24,692 nt of DNA from Spirochaetaceae bacterium (GTDB taxonomy: Bacteria > Spirochaetota > Spirochaetia > Treponematales > Breznakiellaceae), in the NCBI GenBank assembly GCA_031278295.1, contig JAITKQ010000043.1:1-24692 (forward strand), given 5' to 3'. Position numbers and translations under genes: made by a program. Positions 8,700 through 16,298 of this stretch are shown here, piece after piece (within the stretch, counting starts at the first letter, position 1; each line of letters opens with the position of its first letter). Below the pieces are notes generated by a model. That model had not been told where the DNA came from, did no database searches, and saw nothing but the letters and a program-made list of their open reading frames with translations.

Positions 8700-8713
8700 T
8701 TTAACCTCGCCAG

Positions 8714-8736
8714 TTTTTTACTATACCGGTAAAAAA
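8714..8736. promoter_or_regulatory. Inverted repeat over the -10 box (candidate operator)
   Basis: ttttttac (8714-8721) and gtaaaaaa (8729-8736) are exact reverse complements separated by 7 nt, enclosing the -10 hexamer. A related word, tttaccggtctatta, lies ~50 nt upstream near 8776-8790 in opposite orientation to the tttaccggtatagta of this site. Autoregulation by the CRP-like product is possible (inference). Confidence 0.4.
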
Positions 8737-8748
8737 GAATGTTTTCAA
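8720..8748 (-). promoter_or_regulatory. Sigma-70-like promoter of the CNB / cyclase-like operon
   Basis: On the minus strand TTGAAA (8748-8743), a 17-nt spacer, and TATAGT (8725-8720): 5/6 matches to each consensus hexamer at ideal spacing. The start point would fall about 13 nt upstream of the ATG at 8699, leaving room for the GAGG ribosome site. Confidence 0.7.
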
Positions 8749-9475
8749 GGGTCCGCGTTGCCTCGGCGGTGATTTTACATTTACCGGTCTATTATTGCCG
8801 AAAAAGCCGTCGTCTGCGAAACGCGGGGATTGGAGGGGCGCGAACACCTTCGCGGAGGGAATGGAGGGGTAACCCAAAGGGGTTGCCTGCCGGAAATGCG
8901 CCCGAATTACATGAAAAATTTTTATAAATGTAGAATTGCTGTTGTCTCAGCCCTGTTCCCGGTGTGAAGGCATGGTAAATTATGCGGAAGAAGCCTGGCC
9001 GGTAGACGCCAGGCATTAAAAAGCCTCCGGATGGTTTAAGTTGTTACGAATTGGCCGGTAATTTTTCAGTCAAAAAAGAGCCTTCACGGGCGGGGTGCGG
9101 TAAATTATAATTCCTCAAAGGATAATGACTTACGTTCACATGGCGCACCGCCCCCGCGCCCTCACCCTTGCCTAAAACCCGCTTGTAAAGTGTATAATGA
9201 CATAAGATACAGGGCTACGGATTCTGCCTGTAAGCAAGCGGCGGTTTGCTGCGCTTCCCGCGTAAAAATACTTAAAAAATCGCCGCGATGCGGATTGTTT
9301 TGCAAACTGCTACCGAACCAAAGCCGCGCGTCATACCGGATAATACCGGGAGCCATCACTTTTTCGGTGAAAAAGTGATGGATACTTGCGGGCGCGGCAG
9401 GCTGCCGGGACGGGGATAGCTGTTTCAACGTAGGCGGGCAGGCATCCCGGCCATAATTTAACGGAGCGATTCTGG
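8749..9475. other. Noncoding region upstream of ftsY: repeat B copy, hairpins, weak -10
   Basis: No supported gene. It contains a reverse-complement copy of repeat B (8822-8895) and a hairpin gcctggc-8 nt-gccaggc (8993-9014). It also has a perfect -10 word TATAAT at 9193-9198 without a good -35 (TTGCCT lies 19 nt upstream), and a 13-bp perfect stem with 3-nt loop at 9353-9381 (ccatcactttttc / gaaaaagtgatgg). The last is in the putative ftsY leader and has no T-run, so it does not look like a terminator. Confidence 0.6.
9353..9381. repeat. Perfect 13-bp inverted repeat with 3-nt loop
   Basis: ccatcactttttc, loop ggt, gaaaaagtgatgg. It lies ~95 nt upstream of ftsY. It could be a leader hairpin or a dispersed palindrome. 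Confidence 0.85.
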
Positions 9476-10366
9476 ATGGCATTCGGAGATAAACTAAAGC
9501 GGTTTTTGGGCTTGAAGCCCGCGCCGGACGATGATTTTTTTGACGATCTGGCGGATATGCTTGTAGAAGGGGATTTTGGCGCGGCGCTCGCTTTTCAAAT
9601 GGTAGATGAGCTGCGCCGGCGGTGCGGGAATAAAAACCCCGGCGATAGCGGGGAGGCGCGGCGTCTTTTGTCGGAAATGCTTTCCGAAACGCTGAAAAAG
9701 GCGCGTCCCGACGGTGATGTGAACACGAAAGCGGAAAAAGAGCTCCGCGTAATCCTGTTGTTGGGGGTGAACGGGGTTGGGAAAACAACAACGGCGGCAA
9801 AATTGGCGGCCTTGCTGCAAAAAAACGGTAAGACCATTCTCGCGGCTGCCGATACCTTCCGGGCGGCGGCCATAGATCAGCTAAAAATACACGGCGAGCG
9901 GCTCGGAATCCGGGTCGTAGCGCATAAACAGGGCGGGGACCCGGCAGCCGTTGTTTACGATGCTGTCGAAGCGGCGCTGGCAGGCGGCTATACAAACCTG
10001 ATCGTCGATACGGCCGGCAGGATGCATACAAAAACCGCGCTTGTAGAAGAACTGAAAAAGATAGACCGCGTTGTTCAAGCGAAGCGTGGCGTACAGACGG
10101 GGTCCGCTTTGCCGCAAATAGAGAGATGCCTGGTGCTTGACGCGACAACGGGAGGCAACGCCCTTGTCCAGGCGGAAACATTTAACAACGCTGTTAAACT
10201 GGACGGGGTGATTCTGGCCAAAACAGATTCAAGCGCTAAAGGCGGCGTTGTGTTCCAGCTTGCGGACAAACTCCGGCTTCCCGTGCTGTATGTCTGCGAC
10301 GGAGAAAAATATGAAAACATAAGGCCCTTCGATGCCGATGAGTATGTGAGGGAGTTTTTGGGATAG
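9476..10366 (+). CDS. ftsY: Signal recognition particle receptor FtsY
   Basis: 296 aa. SRP-family GTPase that docks ribosome-SRP complexes at the inner membrane for cotranslational insertion. A short N-terminal helical N domain (1-85) is followed by the NG GTPase: P-loop GVNGVGKTTT (97-106), DTFRAAA, GGDPAAVVYDA, DTAGR (G3), and the G4/closing region AKTDSSAKGG, where most FtsY have TKLDGTAKGG. C-terminal GEKYENIRPFDADEYVREFL is typical of FtsY. The acidic A domain found in E. coli FtsY is absent, as in many bacteria. GGAG lies nine bases upstream of the ATG. It probably forms an operon with the secreted-protein gene 27 nt downstream. Confidence 0.95.
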   Translation: MAFGDKLKRFLGLKPAPDDDFFDDLADMLVEGDFGAALAFQMVDELRRRCGNKNPGDSGEARRLLSEMLSETLKKARPDGDVNTKAEKELRVILLLGVNGVGKTTTAAKLAALLQKNGKTILAAADTFRAAAIDQLKIHGERLGIRVVAHKQGGDPAAVVYDAVEAALAGGYTNLIVDTAGRMHTKTALVEELKKIDRVVQAKRGVQTGSALPQIERCLVLDATTGGNALVQAETFNNAVKLDGVILAKTDSSAKGGVVFQLADKLRLPVLYVCDGEKYENIRPFDADEYVREFLG

Positions 10367-10393
10367 CGGTGTGACGGACTCCCACGGGGTCTT

Positions 10394-11710
10394 TTGGTCG
10401 TCAAAAAGTATATATGTTTGGTACAGCTTATTGGCGCGGCGGCGGCGGTATACGCCGCCGCCGGCGAAGCGGAGTGGTTCATATCGAATCCGGCCGGTAT
10501 GGCGCTGGAACGCGCCATACCGTTGCGGGCTCTGCGGGAGAGGAACGCCCTCGCCGTTCACGAGCTGAATCCCGGCAATATGCCGCCGCAGATCCGCAAG
10601 TACTATACCGCGCCCTGGCGGATCAGCTGCAGCATACTGTACGAAAACGGCATAAGGGTAAAAACCCAATGGGTGTTCCGCGACCAGGCGCAAATGGCCT
10701 TGTTTGTGGCGGCCATAGACAACACCGGTTCAGGCTTTATCGAGTGGTACGACGATCAAGGTTTGCTCGTTGAGGAACAGCGCCTTGACAAGGACGGTTC
10801 AGGCTATTTTGTCTCGTATTCGTACACCGACCGCATACTGTTGAAAGCCGAAGCCCGCCTTGTCGAAGCGGTACCACAGGAGGATGCGGATGCCGGGGAG
10901 GGGACGATCGACGGCATGGACGAACCGGTGGCGGGTATCTCCGTTCCTGATGACGGTGATCCGGTCCCGGCGGACCAAAACGGTATAAGCGGGACGCCTT
11001 CCACAGACCTAGCCCTTCCCGGCGCGCCTGGAAAGCCCCCCGCGCTTCCCGAAGAAACGATCCCTTCAGCCGCGGAACTGGCGCGTAGCCCGGAGGGGCC
11101 GGCCTCCATACCTGATTTTTTTGTCGCGACAACGGGCAGGGAAGGCGGGCCCGCGTGGACGGATTTTTACCGCTATACCCGTTCAAAAAGCCTGCGTTCC
11201 ATCGAACGTATCTTTCATGATCAGGACAGAATGCCCGAAATACTTCGTTTCCCGCGTTTTGTCGAAGGCGGTCCCAACGATATTTATTTTATAGACAAGC
11301 CCGCGACCTATATACCTCTGTTCTTATCCGATATAACGGCTTCCGCTCCGCCAAAAATCGAGTATACTTTTGACAATAAACGCCGCATCCTGACAGAAAC
11401 ACACCGGGGCGAAGACGACTCCGTTATCGGTGAAATAAAAAATACGTGGGAGAACGAGCGCCTCGCCTCGGTAAGCTGGACCTCGCCCGGCGATGTACGC
11501 GAGGTGCTGTACGGGTACGACAAGGCGGGCGAGCGTATAAGCGAAAAAAACTACAGCAACGGCGTACTGGAACGCAGCGTCGTCCTGGACGGGGACCATG
11601 AAGTGGAGACGCTGTTCAAGGACGGCAGGGAGGTACTGAGGGCGATCTGGGTTGACGGCCAAAAGGTATCTGAGGAACGTATCGGCAGGGGCCGTATAAC
11701 GACACGCTGA
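10394..11710 (+). CDS. Exported protein of unknown function with acidic Pro/Ala-rich linker
   Basis: 438 aa from a TTG start that gives a clean signal peptide (KKYICLVQLIGAAAAVYA, cleavage near residue 20-23); the ribosome site is weak (ggggt). An N-terminal domain (about 25-155) contains strand-like repeats such as FIEWYDDQGLLVEEQRLDKDG. A low-complexity Asp/Pro/Gly/Ala linker spans about 160-240. A C-terminal region (about 310-430) has repeated strand-turn units (YTFDNKRRILTETHRGEDD, YGYDKAGERISEKNYSNG, LFKDGREVLRAIWVDGQKV) resembling YD/MORN-like beta repeats. It is probably periplasmic or surface-associated. It follows ftsY closely and likely shares its transcript. I do not recognise the family. 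It converges with the next gene, 12 nt away, with no visible terminator. Confidence 0.7.
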   Translation: MVVKKYICLVQLIGAAAAVYAAAGEAEWFISNPAGMALERAIPLRALRERNALAVHELNPGNMPPQIRKYYTAPWRISCSILYENGIRVKTQWVFRDQAQMALFVAAIDNTGSGFIEWYDDQGLLVEEQRLDKDGSGYFVSYSYTDRILLKAEARLVEAVPQEDADAGEGTIDGMDEPVAGISVPDDGDPVPADQNGISGTPSTDLALPGAPGKPPALPEETIPSAAELARSPEGPASIPDFFVATTGREGGPAWTDFYRYTRSKSLRSIERIFHDQDRMPEILRFPRFVEGGPNDIYFIDKPATYIPLFLSDITASAPPKIEYTFDNKRRILTETHRGEDDSVIGEIKNTWENERLASVSWTSPGDVREVLYGYDKAGERISEKNYSNGVLERSVVLDGDHEVETLFKDGREVLRAIWVDGQKVSEERIGRGRITTR

Positions 11711-11722
11711 ACACCGCCAAAA

Positions 11723-12526
11723 TTACACCGGAAGCTTTTTTGTTACCTGAACCGGTATACGCAGGCGCTCGATGGACAAGGCCTTTCCGCCGCCGTCTAT
11801 GTCGATCAGTACGCCCTGCAATTCACAGCCTTCCCAAGCCTCTTTTGTCCAGTCGGGAATACCGGAGATGTATTCTTTGATACGGGATTCTGTTTCCGTA
11901 CCGCTCACGGAAAAGAAACTTCCGCTACGGCCGGCGTCGGTGATGACGGCTGTTCCGCCGGGGAGCAGTTTTTCGTCGGCAGTTTGGACACGGGTGTGCG
12001 AGCCTATTGCGGCCGACACCCTGCCCGCCGCCGCCATAAACAAGATCTGTTTTTCCGCGCCCGTAACGGCATGAATATCAAGCACCACGACGGGGGTTTC
12101 GGCCCGTAGCTTTTCAAGCAGGCCGTCCAAAAAGGCAAGGGGATTTTCGGCATGTACCCGGCTAAAGCCAAACTGTCCCAGCAGCACCGCAACCGCTATC
12201 TTTTGGCTGCCTGCCCTGTAGTACCGGTAGCCCGGCCCGGGCGCACCGTGCGGGAGGTTGGCAGGACGCAGCACGAACAAGGTTTTGTCGAAATTTGCCG
12301 TTAAATCTTTTTTATAAAAACAGCAATCACCCGTTGTAAGCACATCCGCGCCAAGTTTATGCAGATACATCGCATGGCTATACCCCAGCCCGTTGCCGCC
12401 GGTCACACCATCACACCCGGCTATCACAAAATCAATTTCTTTCGTTTTTCGCAGATTGGCTACGGTCTTTTTAAAGCAGTATATCCCGGCCTTCCCGACG
12501 ATTTCGGCAACATAGAGCAGCCTCAC
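11723..12526 (-). CDS. YmdB-like (TIGR00282) metallophosphoesterase homologue, probably inactive
   Basis: About 267 aa from the GTG at 12526. The GTG overlaps the TGA of the upstream LysM gene (GTGA) and starts exactly where YmdB proteins start (RLLYVAEIVG against family RILFIGDVVG). An ATG at 12553 exists but adds residues with no counterpart. YmdB proteins are dimetal 2',3'-cyclic nucleotide phosphodiesterases; ligands come from GD, GEN, GNH, H and HTH motifs. Here these read AE, GCD, GDC, DIHA and SHTR: two histidines survive, but the Asp, Glu, Asn, Asn/His and last His are replaced. Fold-conserved text remains (LRPANLPHGAPGPGYRYY, VQTADEKLLPGGTAVITDAGRSG, LQGVLIDID). It is likely a pseudoenzyme or one with altered metal use. 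Confidence 0.8.
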   Translation of the reverse strand: MRLLYVAEIVGKAGIYCFKKTVANLRKTKEIDFVIAGCDGVTGGNGLGYSHAMYLHKLGADVLTTGDCCFYKKDLTANFDKTLFVLRPANLPHGAPGPGYRYYRAGSQKIAVAVLLGQFGFSRVHAENPLAFLDGLLEKLRAETPVVVLDIHAVTGAEKQILFMAAAGRVSAAIGSHTRVQTADEKLLPGGTAVITDAGRSGSFFSVSGTETESRIKEYISGIPDWTKEAWEGCELQGVLIDIDGGGKALSIERLRIPVQVTKKLPV

Positions 12527-13335
12527 TTCTTGTACGGCCTGCCCGAATCCCACATCCCTATCCGCGTCTCACTGTTTACAGGCGGTATATCAATGATTGT
12601 CCCCACCTCAACAAGATCGGGATTGTCGGGGTCCGGCAACTTTTCTCTGTTCGCTTCGTAAATTACCGGCCATTTGTAATAATCATTGTAAAACCAGTGG
12701 GCAATATTCCAAAAGCAGTCGCCAAATTTATCCCAAGGCCGCACGGTGTACTTTGCCGGGTTTTTCGGCATGTCTTCCAGGTTAAAGTCTTCGGCCGGCG
12801 GCGCTGCTACACCGGCAAGAGCTTCCGCCACCAGCAAGGAATTTTCCAGCGCGGCGTCCCAATCTTCCCCGGTTTGCGCGGTAAGGGCCGCCTCAAAATA
12901 AGCCTCCGCCTTTTCGTACTCGGCGGGGTAGTACTTTGGCGCCTCCGCGGCTTTTGCCCAGGATATGCGGGAACGCGCGTCGGAAACAGCCTTTAGCGCC
13001 CGCTGACGCCTCAGTTGTTCCGCTATGTACTGATCCGACAATCCGGCGTTGCGTACCGCTTCGGCGGAATACTCCTCCGACTGCTCGTATTCGCCCGCCT
13101 CTATAGCCAGGTTTGCCAAATTCTTTAAGCGCAGACTTTCAAGAAAATACTTGTTGCGCCGCAGGTTGTAGCTTATAGGCTGCTCTTCCCCCGCGGACGA
13201 AACCCGCTCATCTTCGGAAGCCGCCTCTACAGGCGCTTCCCCGTCCACAGCGTCCTGCCTCTCAGTCAGCTGCCCATACGCTGTCCGTGTGCAAAGCAAA
13301 ATAGCCATAAACAACACGTTAACAATTTTTTTCAC
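12523..13335 (-). CDS. Exported DUF4398-like / LysM-domain protein
   Basis: 270 aa from a GTG start chosen because AGGAGGAA lies five bases upstream and translation begins directly with a signal peptide (KKIVNVLFMAILLCTRTAYG). A longer ATG frame from 13461 would add 42 unsupported residues. After an acidic segment, residues ~55-195 are helical and charged (LANLAIEAGEYEQSEEYSAEAV, YPAEYEKAEAYFEAALTAQTGEDWDAAL), similar to DUF4398/TPR-like periplasmic proteins. The C-terminus (about 205-258) is a diverged LysM-type module (YTVRPWDKFGDCFWNIAHWFYND, WPVIYEANREKL, VEVGTIIDIP), expected to bind peptidoglycan. A TATATT -10-like word is at 13368-13363. It is the first gene of a two-gene unit with the YmdB-like gene. 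Confidence 0.8.
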   Translation of the reverse strand: MKKIVNVLFMAILLCTRTAYGQLTERQDAVDGEAPVEAASEDERVSSAGEEQPISYNLRRNKYFLESLRLKNLANLAIEAGEYEQSEEYSAEAVRNAGLSDQYIAEQLRRQRALKAVSDARSRISWAKAAEAPKYYPAEYEKAEAYFEAALTAQTGEDWDAALENSLLVAEALAGVAAPPAEDFNLEDMPKNPAKYTVRPWDKFGDCFWNIAHWFYNDYYKWPVIYEANREKLPDPDNPDLVEVGTIIDIPPVNSETRIGMWDSGRPYKK

Positions 13336-13549
13336 TTGGGTTCCTCCTGCGCTTTGTACTTTAATATACGAGGCGGGCTCAACGAGATTCGGAAAGGGAA
13401 GCCTCCTCCCGCGCCCGGCACAGGGGCCCCGTAACGCGCCGGCACAGGGGCGTTTCCGCAAAATTACCCCGCCTCGCCTTTATGATAATATTTTCCAGGC
13501 GCAAAGTTAAGTGGGGGGAGAATTGATTTTGATGAGGCAACGCGCTTAC

Positions 13550-13578
13550 TTGACAGCGGCGGAACGGGACAATAAACT
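13550..13578 (+). promoter_or_regulatory. Strong sigma-70-like promoter of the cysK / nitrogenase-like operon
   Basis: TTGACA (13550-13555), a 17-nt spacer, then TAAACT (13573-13578). The -35 is perfect, the -10 is 4/6. Transcription would start near 13585, giving a leader of about 150 nt before cysK. Confidence 0.65.
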
Positions 13579-13584
13579 TTAAGT

Positions 13585-13734
13585 ATTCATACTGTTTTAC
13601 TAGGATTTTGCCGCGCTTCGCGCGTGGACCGCAAACTCCTACCAGGCATAAGCGCAAGGACTAGGATGACACCTAGGATGAAAACCTACGCTTGCGGAAA
13701 ACTGCCGGCTCACGTATGAAAATTGAGGTGCTAG
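13585..13734 (+). ncRNA. Structured 5' leader candidate upstream of cysK
   Basis: The ~150-nt leader holds a tight hairpin cgcgc-ttc-gcgcg (about 13611-13623) and a nested inverted repeat: outer cgcaag/cttgcg (13653-13658 with 13691-13696), inner ctagg/cctag (13661-13665 with 13672-13676). Three copies of ctaggat occur (13600, 13661, 13673). The word taggat/tccta may also pair across the first hairpin. No known riboswitch class was recognised. The ribosome site GAGGTG is at 13725-13730, directly before the ATG region. Confidence 0.4.
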
Positions 13735-14703
13735 ATGTCAAATATTATCGTGGATAGCTTGACGGAACTGATCGGTAACACACCTTTGCTTAGGCCGCGG
13801 CGCTTTATCAAACTTGCCGGCCTTGACGGGGCGGATCTGCTGTTCAAACTGGAATACTTTAACCCGCTTTCCAGCGTCAAGGACAGAATCGCCAGAGCCA
13901 TGATCGAGGACGCGGAGGCTAAGGGCGTACTTAAACCCGGCGTCGTGCTGATCGAACCCACTTCCGGAAATACCGGCATAGGCCTGGCTTTCGTCGCCGC
14001 CGCCAAAGCTTACCGCATCGTGCTTACCATGCCGGACACGATGAGCGTGGAGCGCCGCGCCCTGCTGCTTGCCCTCGGCGCGGAGCTGGTGCTGACCCCC
14101 GGAGCCTTGGGCATGAAGGGGGCCATAAATAAGGCGCTGGAGCTTTCCGCGCAGATTCCCGGCAGCGTGATCCTTCAGCAGTTCTCGAATCCCGCCAACC
14201 CGGCGGTACACCGCGCCACCACCGGCCCGGAAATATGGGAGGCGACCGGCGGAAAGGTTGACATCCTTGTTTCGGGCGTCGGCACGGGCGGTACCGTCAC
14301 GGGCGCGGGCGAATTCCTGAAAGAACAGAAAAGCGGCCTCAGGGTGGTAGCGGTGGAGCCGGACGCTTCGCCCGTCCTGTCGGGCGGCAAGGCCGGCCCC
14401 CACCAGATTCAGGGTATAGGGGCGGGCTTCGTGCCGGACGTGCTGAACATGGACATTGTGGACGAGGTTTTCAGGGTACGCAACGAGGAGGCGCTGGAAA
14501 CTTCCCGCGCCCTTGCGCGGGAAGAGGGCCTGCTTGTCGGCGTCAGTTCCGGGGCGGCGGCCTTCGCGGCGGCCCGTATAGCGCGGCGCGGTGAAAACAG
14601 GGGCAAAACGCTTGTGGCGATACTGCCCGATACAGGGGAACGCTACCTTTCCACCGTCCTGTGGAAAGAGCTGCCCCGGGAAAAGGGCGAGCTTTGGTAC
14701 TGA
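13735..14703 (+). CDS. cysK: Cysteine synthase (O-acetylserine sulfhydrylase)
   Basis: 322 aa, fold-type II PLP enzyme joining O-acetylserine and sulfide to give cysteine. The PLP lysine is in PLSSVKDR (Lys49); the substrate loop TSGNTG is at 76-81; QQFSNPANPAVH, the phosphate-binding loop GVGTGGT, and the pyridine-contact segment SSGAAAFAAAR are all present, and the length is normal for CysK. GAGG sits six bases upstream of the ATG. It is the first gene after the promoter/leader and ends 12 nt before a nitrogenase-like gene with its own AAGGAGG, so sulfur assimilation and the nitrogenase-like enzyme are probably co-expressed. A relaxed nucleophile specificity (for example a thiol instead of sulfide) cannot be excluded. 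Confidence 0.93.
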   Translation: MSNIIVDSLTELIGNTPLLRPRRFIKLAGLDGADLLFKLEYFNPLSSVKDRIARAMIEDAEAKGVLKPGVVLIEPTSGNTGIGLAFVAAAKAYRIVLTMPDTMSVERRALLLALGAELVLTPGALGMKGAINKALELSAQIPGSVILQQFSNPANPAVHRATTGPEIWEATGGKVDILVSGVGTGGTVTGAGEFLKEQKSGLRVVAVEPDASPVLSGGKAGPHQIQGIGAGFVPDVLNMDIVDEVFRVRNEEALETSRALAREEGLLVGVSSGAAAFAAARIARRGENRGKTLVAILPDTGERYLSTVLWKELPREKGELWY

Positions 14704-14715
14704 AGGAGGCATGGC

Positions 14716-16053
14716 ATGAGTACAATTATTGACAGACCGCGCTTTGACTGTGTTTTTGGCGGGGCACTGGCCCTTGCCAGGGCGATTCCACGGCTGATAC
14801 CGGTTGCCCACGCATCGATGGGCTGCGCGTACAACTATTACATCGGCGGCAATACCGGCTCAGGCTACCTGGGCGGCGGATACTGCGGCGCTTGCGCTAC
14901 GCCGTCCAGCAACGTGTCGGAAAAGGAGATAGTGTTCGGCGGTGAAACCCGGCTGGAAGAACAAATCGCCAAGACGATGGAGCTTATGGACGGCGATCTG
15001 TACCTGGTAATTTCCGGGTGTCAGGTGGAGATGATCGGGGACGACGTGCGGAGCGTGGCGGCCAGAATCGGCGCTCCTTACCCGTTGCTTGCCGTACCGA
15101 CGCCCAGCTTCAAGGGAAACGCCAACTACGGCTACGATCTCGTGCTTGAGCTTCTGGTACGCGAGTACGCGGACAGGCAGCCGGTCAAAAAAAACAGGCG
15201 GGTAAACGTGTTCGGCCTCGCGCCGGGATGCGACGTGTTCTACCGGGGAAACCTTAAAGAGATAAAACGCCTGCTCTCCCTGATCGGCGTAGAAGCGAAC
15301 ACGCTGATCGGGGAGGGGGAGGGCCTTGCGGACATCAGGAGTCTGGGAAGCGCGGAGTTGAACATCATCCTGTCGGACTTTTACGCGCCGCTGGCGGAAA
15401 AAGCGCTGAAGGATGTACACGGGATACCGTCGATCAGGGTGCCTCTTCCCATCGGTTTCCTCCAGTCAAAAACCTTTCTGGAAGACGCCGGCCAGGCGCT
15501 CGGCGTCCCGCGGGCGGACATAGAAAAGGCCCTGTCGCGCGAGGAAGAGGTATACTTTGACTACATGGAGCGGATAAGCGATAGCTACGCCGATTTCGAC
15601 TTCCAGCGTTACGCCGTAATCGCGGCGGACGCCAACTACGCCCCCGCGCTGTCACGCTTCGTGTCGGACGAACTGGGCTGGATACCGCACCTGACCCAGG
15701 TGACTGACACGCTCGGCAAAGAGGAGCAGGAAAGGCTGGAAAGGCGTTTTGACGGCTATGAATCGGGTCTAAGGCCCAAGGTTTTCTTCGATCCCAACGC
15801 CTCCGGCCTCCGTCGCAACCTTGTAAACAGTTGGGAGCGCAACCGGAATCACGTCTATTACGAGCCGCTGGGCCCCGTTGTGCTTTTCGGCAGCTCGTTT
15901 GAGCGGGATTTTGCGGAGGAACAGGGCTACCCGCTGTTAAACATTTCGTTTCCGGTCACCAACCGCGTCGTTTTTAACAGAGGCTACGCCGGAATCAACG
16001 GGGGGCTTACCCTCGCGGAGGATGCCTTCGCGCTGGTAGTCGGCGGGCGGTAA
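14716..16053 (+). CDS. Nitrogenase-like component 1, beta-type (NifK-like) subunit
   Basis: 445 aa. P-cluster-type cysteines are all present: Cys12 (RFDCVFGGALALA), Cys37 (HASMGC) and Cys102 (VISGCQVEMIGDD). The 25-residue spacing of the first two equals that of NifK Cys70-Cys95. VFGGETRLEEQIAKTMELMDGD matches the segment before the third cysteine in NifK. Extra cysteines occur at YCGAC (57, 60). The protein begins only 12 residues before the first cysteine, so it lacks the long N-terminal extension of true NifK. It should pair with the NifD/E-like subunit downstream. Beta-before-alpha order differs from nifHDK. AAGGAGG precedes the ATG. It belongs with nitrogenase-like (non-N2-fixing) oxidoreductases; the exact subgroup needs a tree. 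Confidence 0.85.
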   Translation: MSTIIDRPRFDCVFGGALALARAIPRLIPVAHASMGCAYNYYIGGNTGSGYLGGGYCGACATPSSNVSEKEIVFGGETRLEEQIAKTMELMDGDLYLVISGCQVEMIGDDVRSVAARIGAPYPLLAVPTPSFKGNANYGYDLVLELLVREYADRQPVKKNRRVNVFGLAPGCDVFYRGNLKEIKRLLSLIGVEANTLIGEGEGLADIRSLGSAELNIILSDFYAPLAEKALKDVHGIPSIRVPLPIGFLQSKTFLEDAGQALGVPRADIEKALSREEEVYFDYMERISDSYADFDFQRYAVIAADANYAPALSRFVSDELGWIPHLTQVTDTLGKEEQERLERRFDGYESGLRPKVFFDPNASGLRRNLVNSWERNRNHVYYEPLGPVVLFGSSFERDFAEEQGYPLLNISFPVTNRVVFNRGYAGINGGLTLAEDAFALVVGGR

Positions 16054-16298
16054 AAAATGAGGATAATTTTCACGCTAACCGGAGGGGGGCGCTGTTTCCA
16101 GGCCGCCTGCGGCATACAGCCACCCGCTCGCCGCGCCCCCCTACGCCCGCACACGGTTGCGGGCTACCCCCCAATCGGGGGACTGTCCGCCTTGTCGCCC
16201 CTTACCGGGCGGCCGGCGGGCGGCCAGAGGGCCGGCGCACTTGGAAGCGCCTTTACCCGCGGCGGGCCGCCGCAAAAACCAAATTACAGGAGTCAACT
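16054..16298 (+). other. Hairpin-rich GC spacer between the nitrogenase-like beta and alpha genes
   Basis: 245 nt with a perfect 10-bp inverted repeat (aggggggcgc 16083-16092, gcgcccccct 16133-16142). Two smaller hairpins follow (gcccgc-8 nt-gcgggc; ccccc-aatc-ggggg), then a GC-rich inverted region (cgggcggccggcgggcggcc). A small open frame at 16057-16317 is low complexity and overlaps the next gene, so it is not called. It looks like a repeat insertion in the operon. It ends with the ribosome site CAGGAG at about 16287-16292 for the next gene. Confidence 0.7.

Noticed and set aside
9353..9381. Long perfect hairpin as a rho-independent terminator
   Set aside because: AT-rich stem without a following T-run on either strand, and no gene ends next to it.
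9162..10181. Minus-strand open frame (339 aa) opposite ftsY
   Set aside because: Antisense shadow of a well-conserved gene, Pro/Arg-rich, no domain.
13611..13640. T-box-like word tggaccgc in the cysK leader
   Set aside because: It lacks one base of the TGGNACCGC core, and no specifier stem, terminator or matching CGTCCC partner was found.
13738..14811. Minus-strand open frame (357 aa) opposite cysK
   Set aside because: Antisense shadow; cysK is unambiguous.
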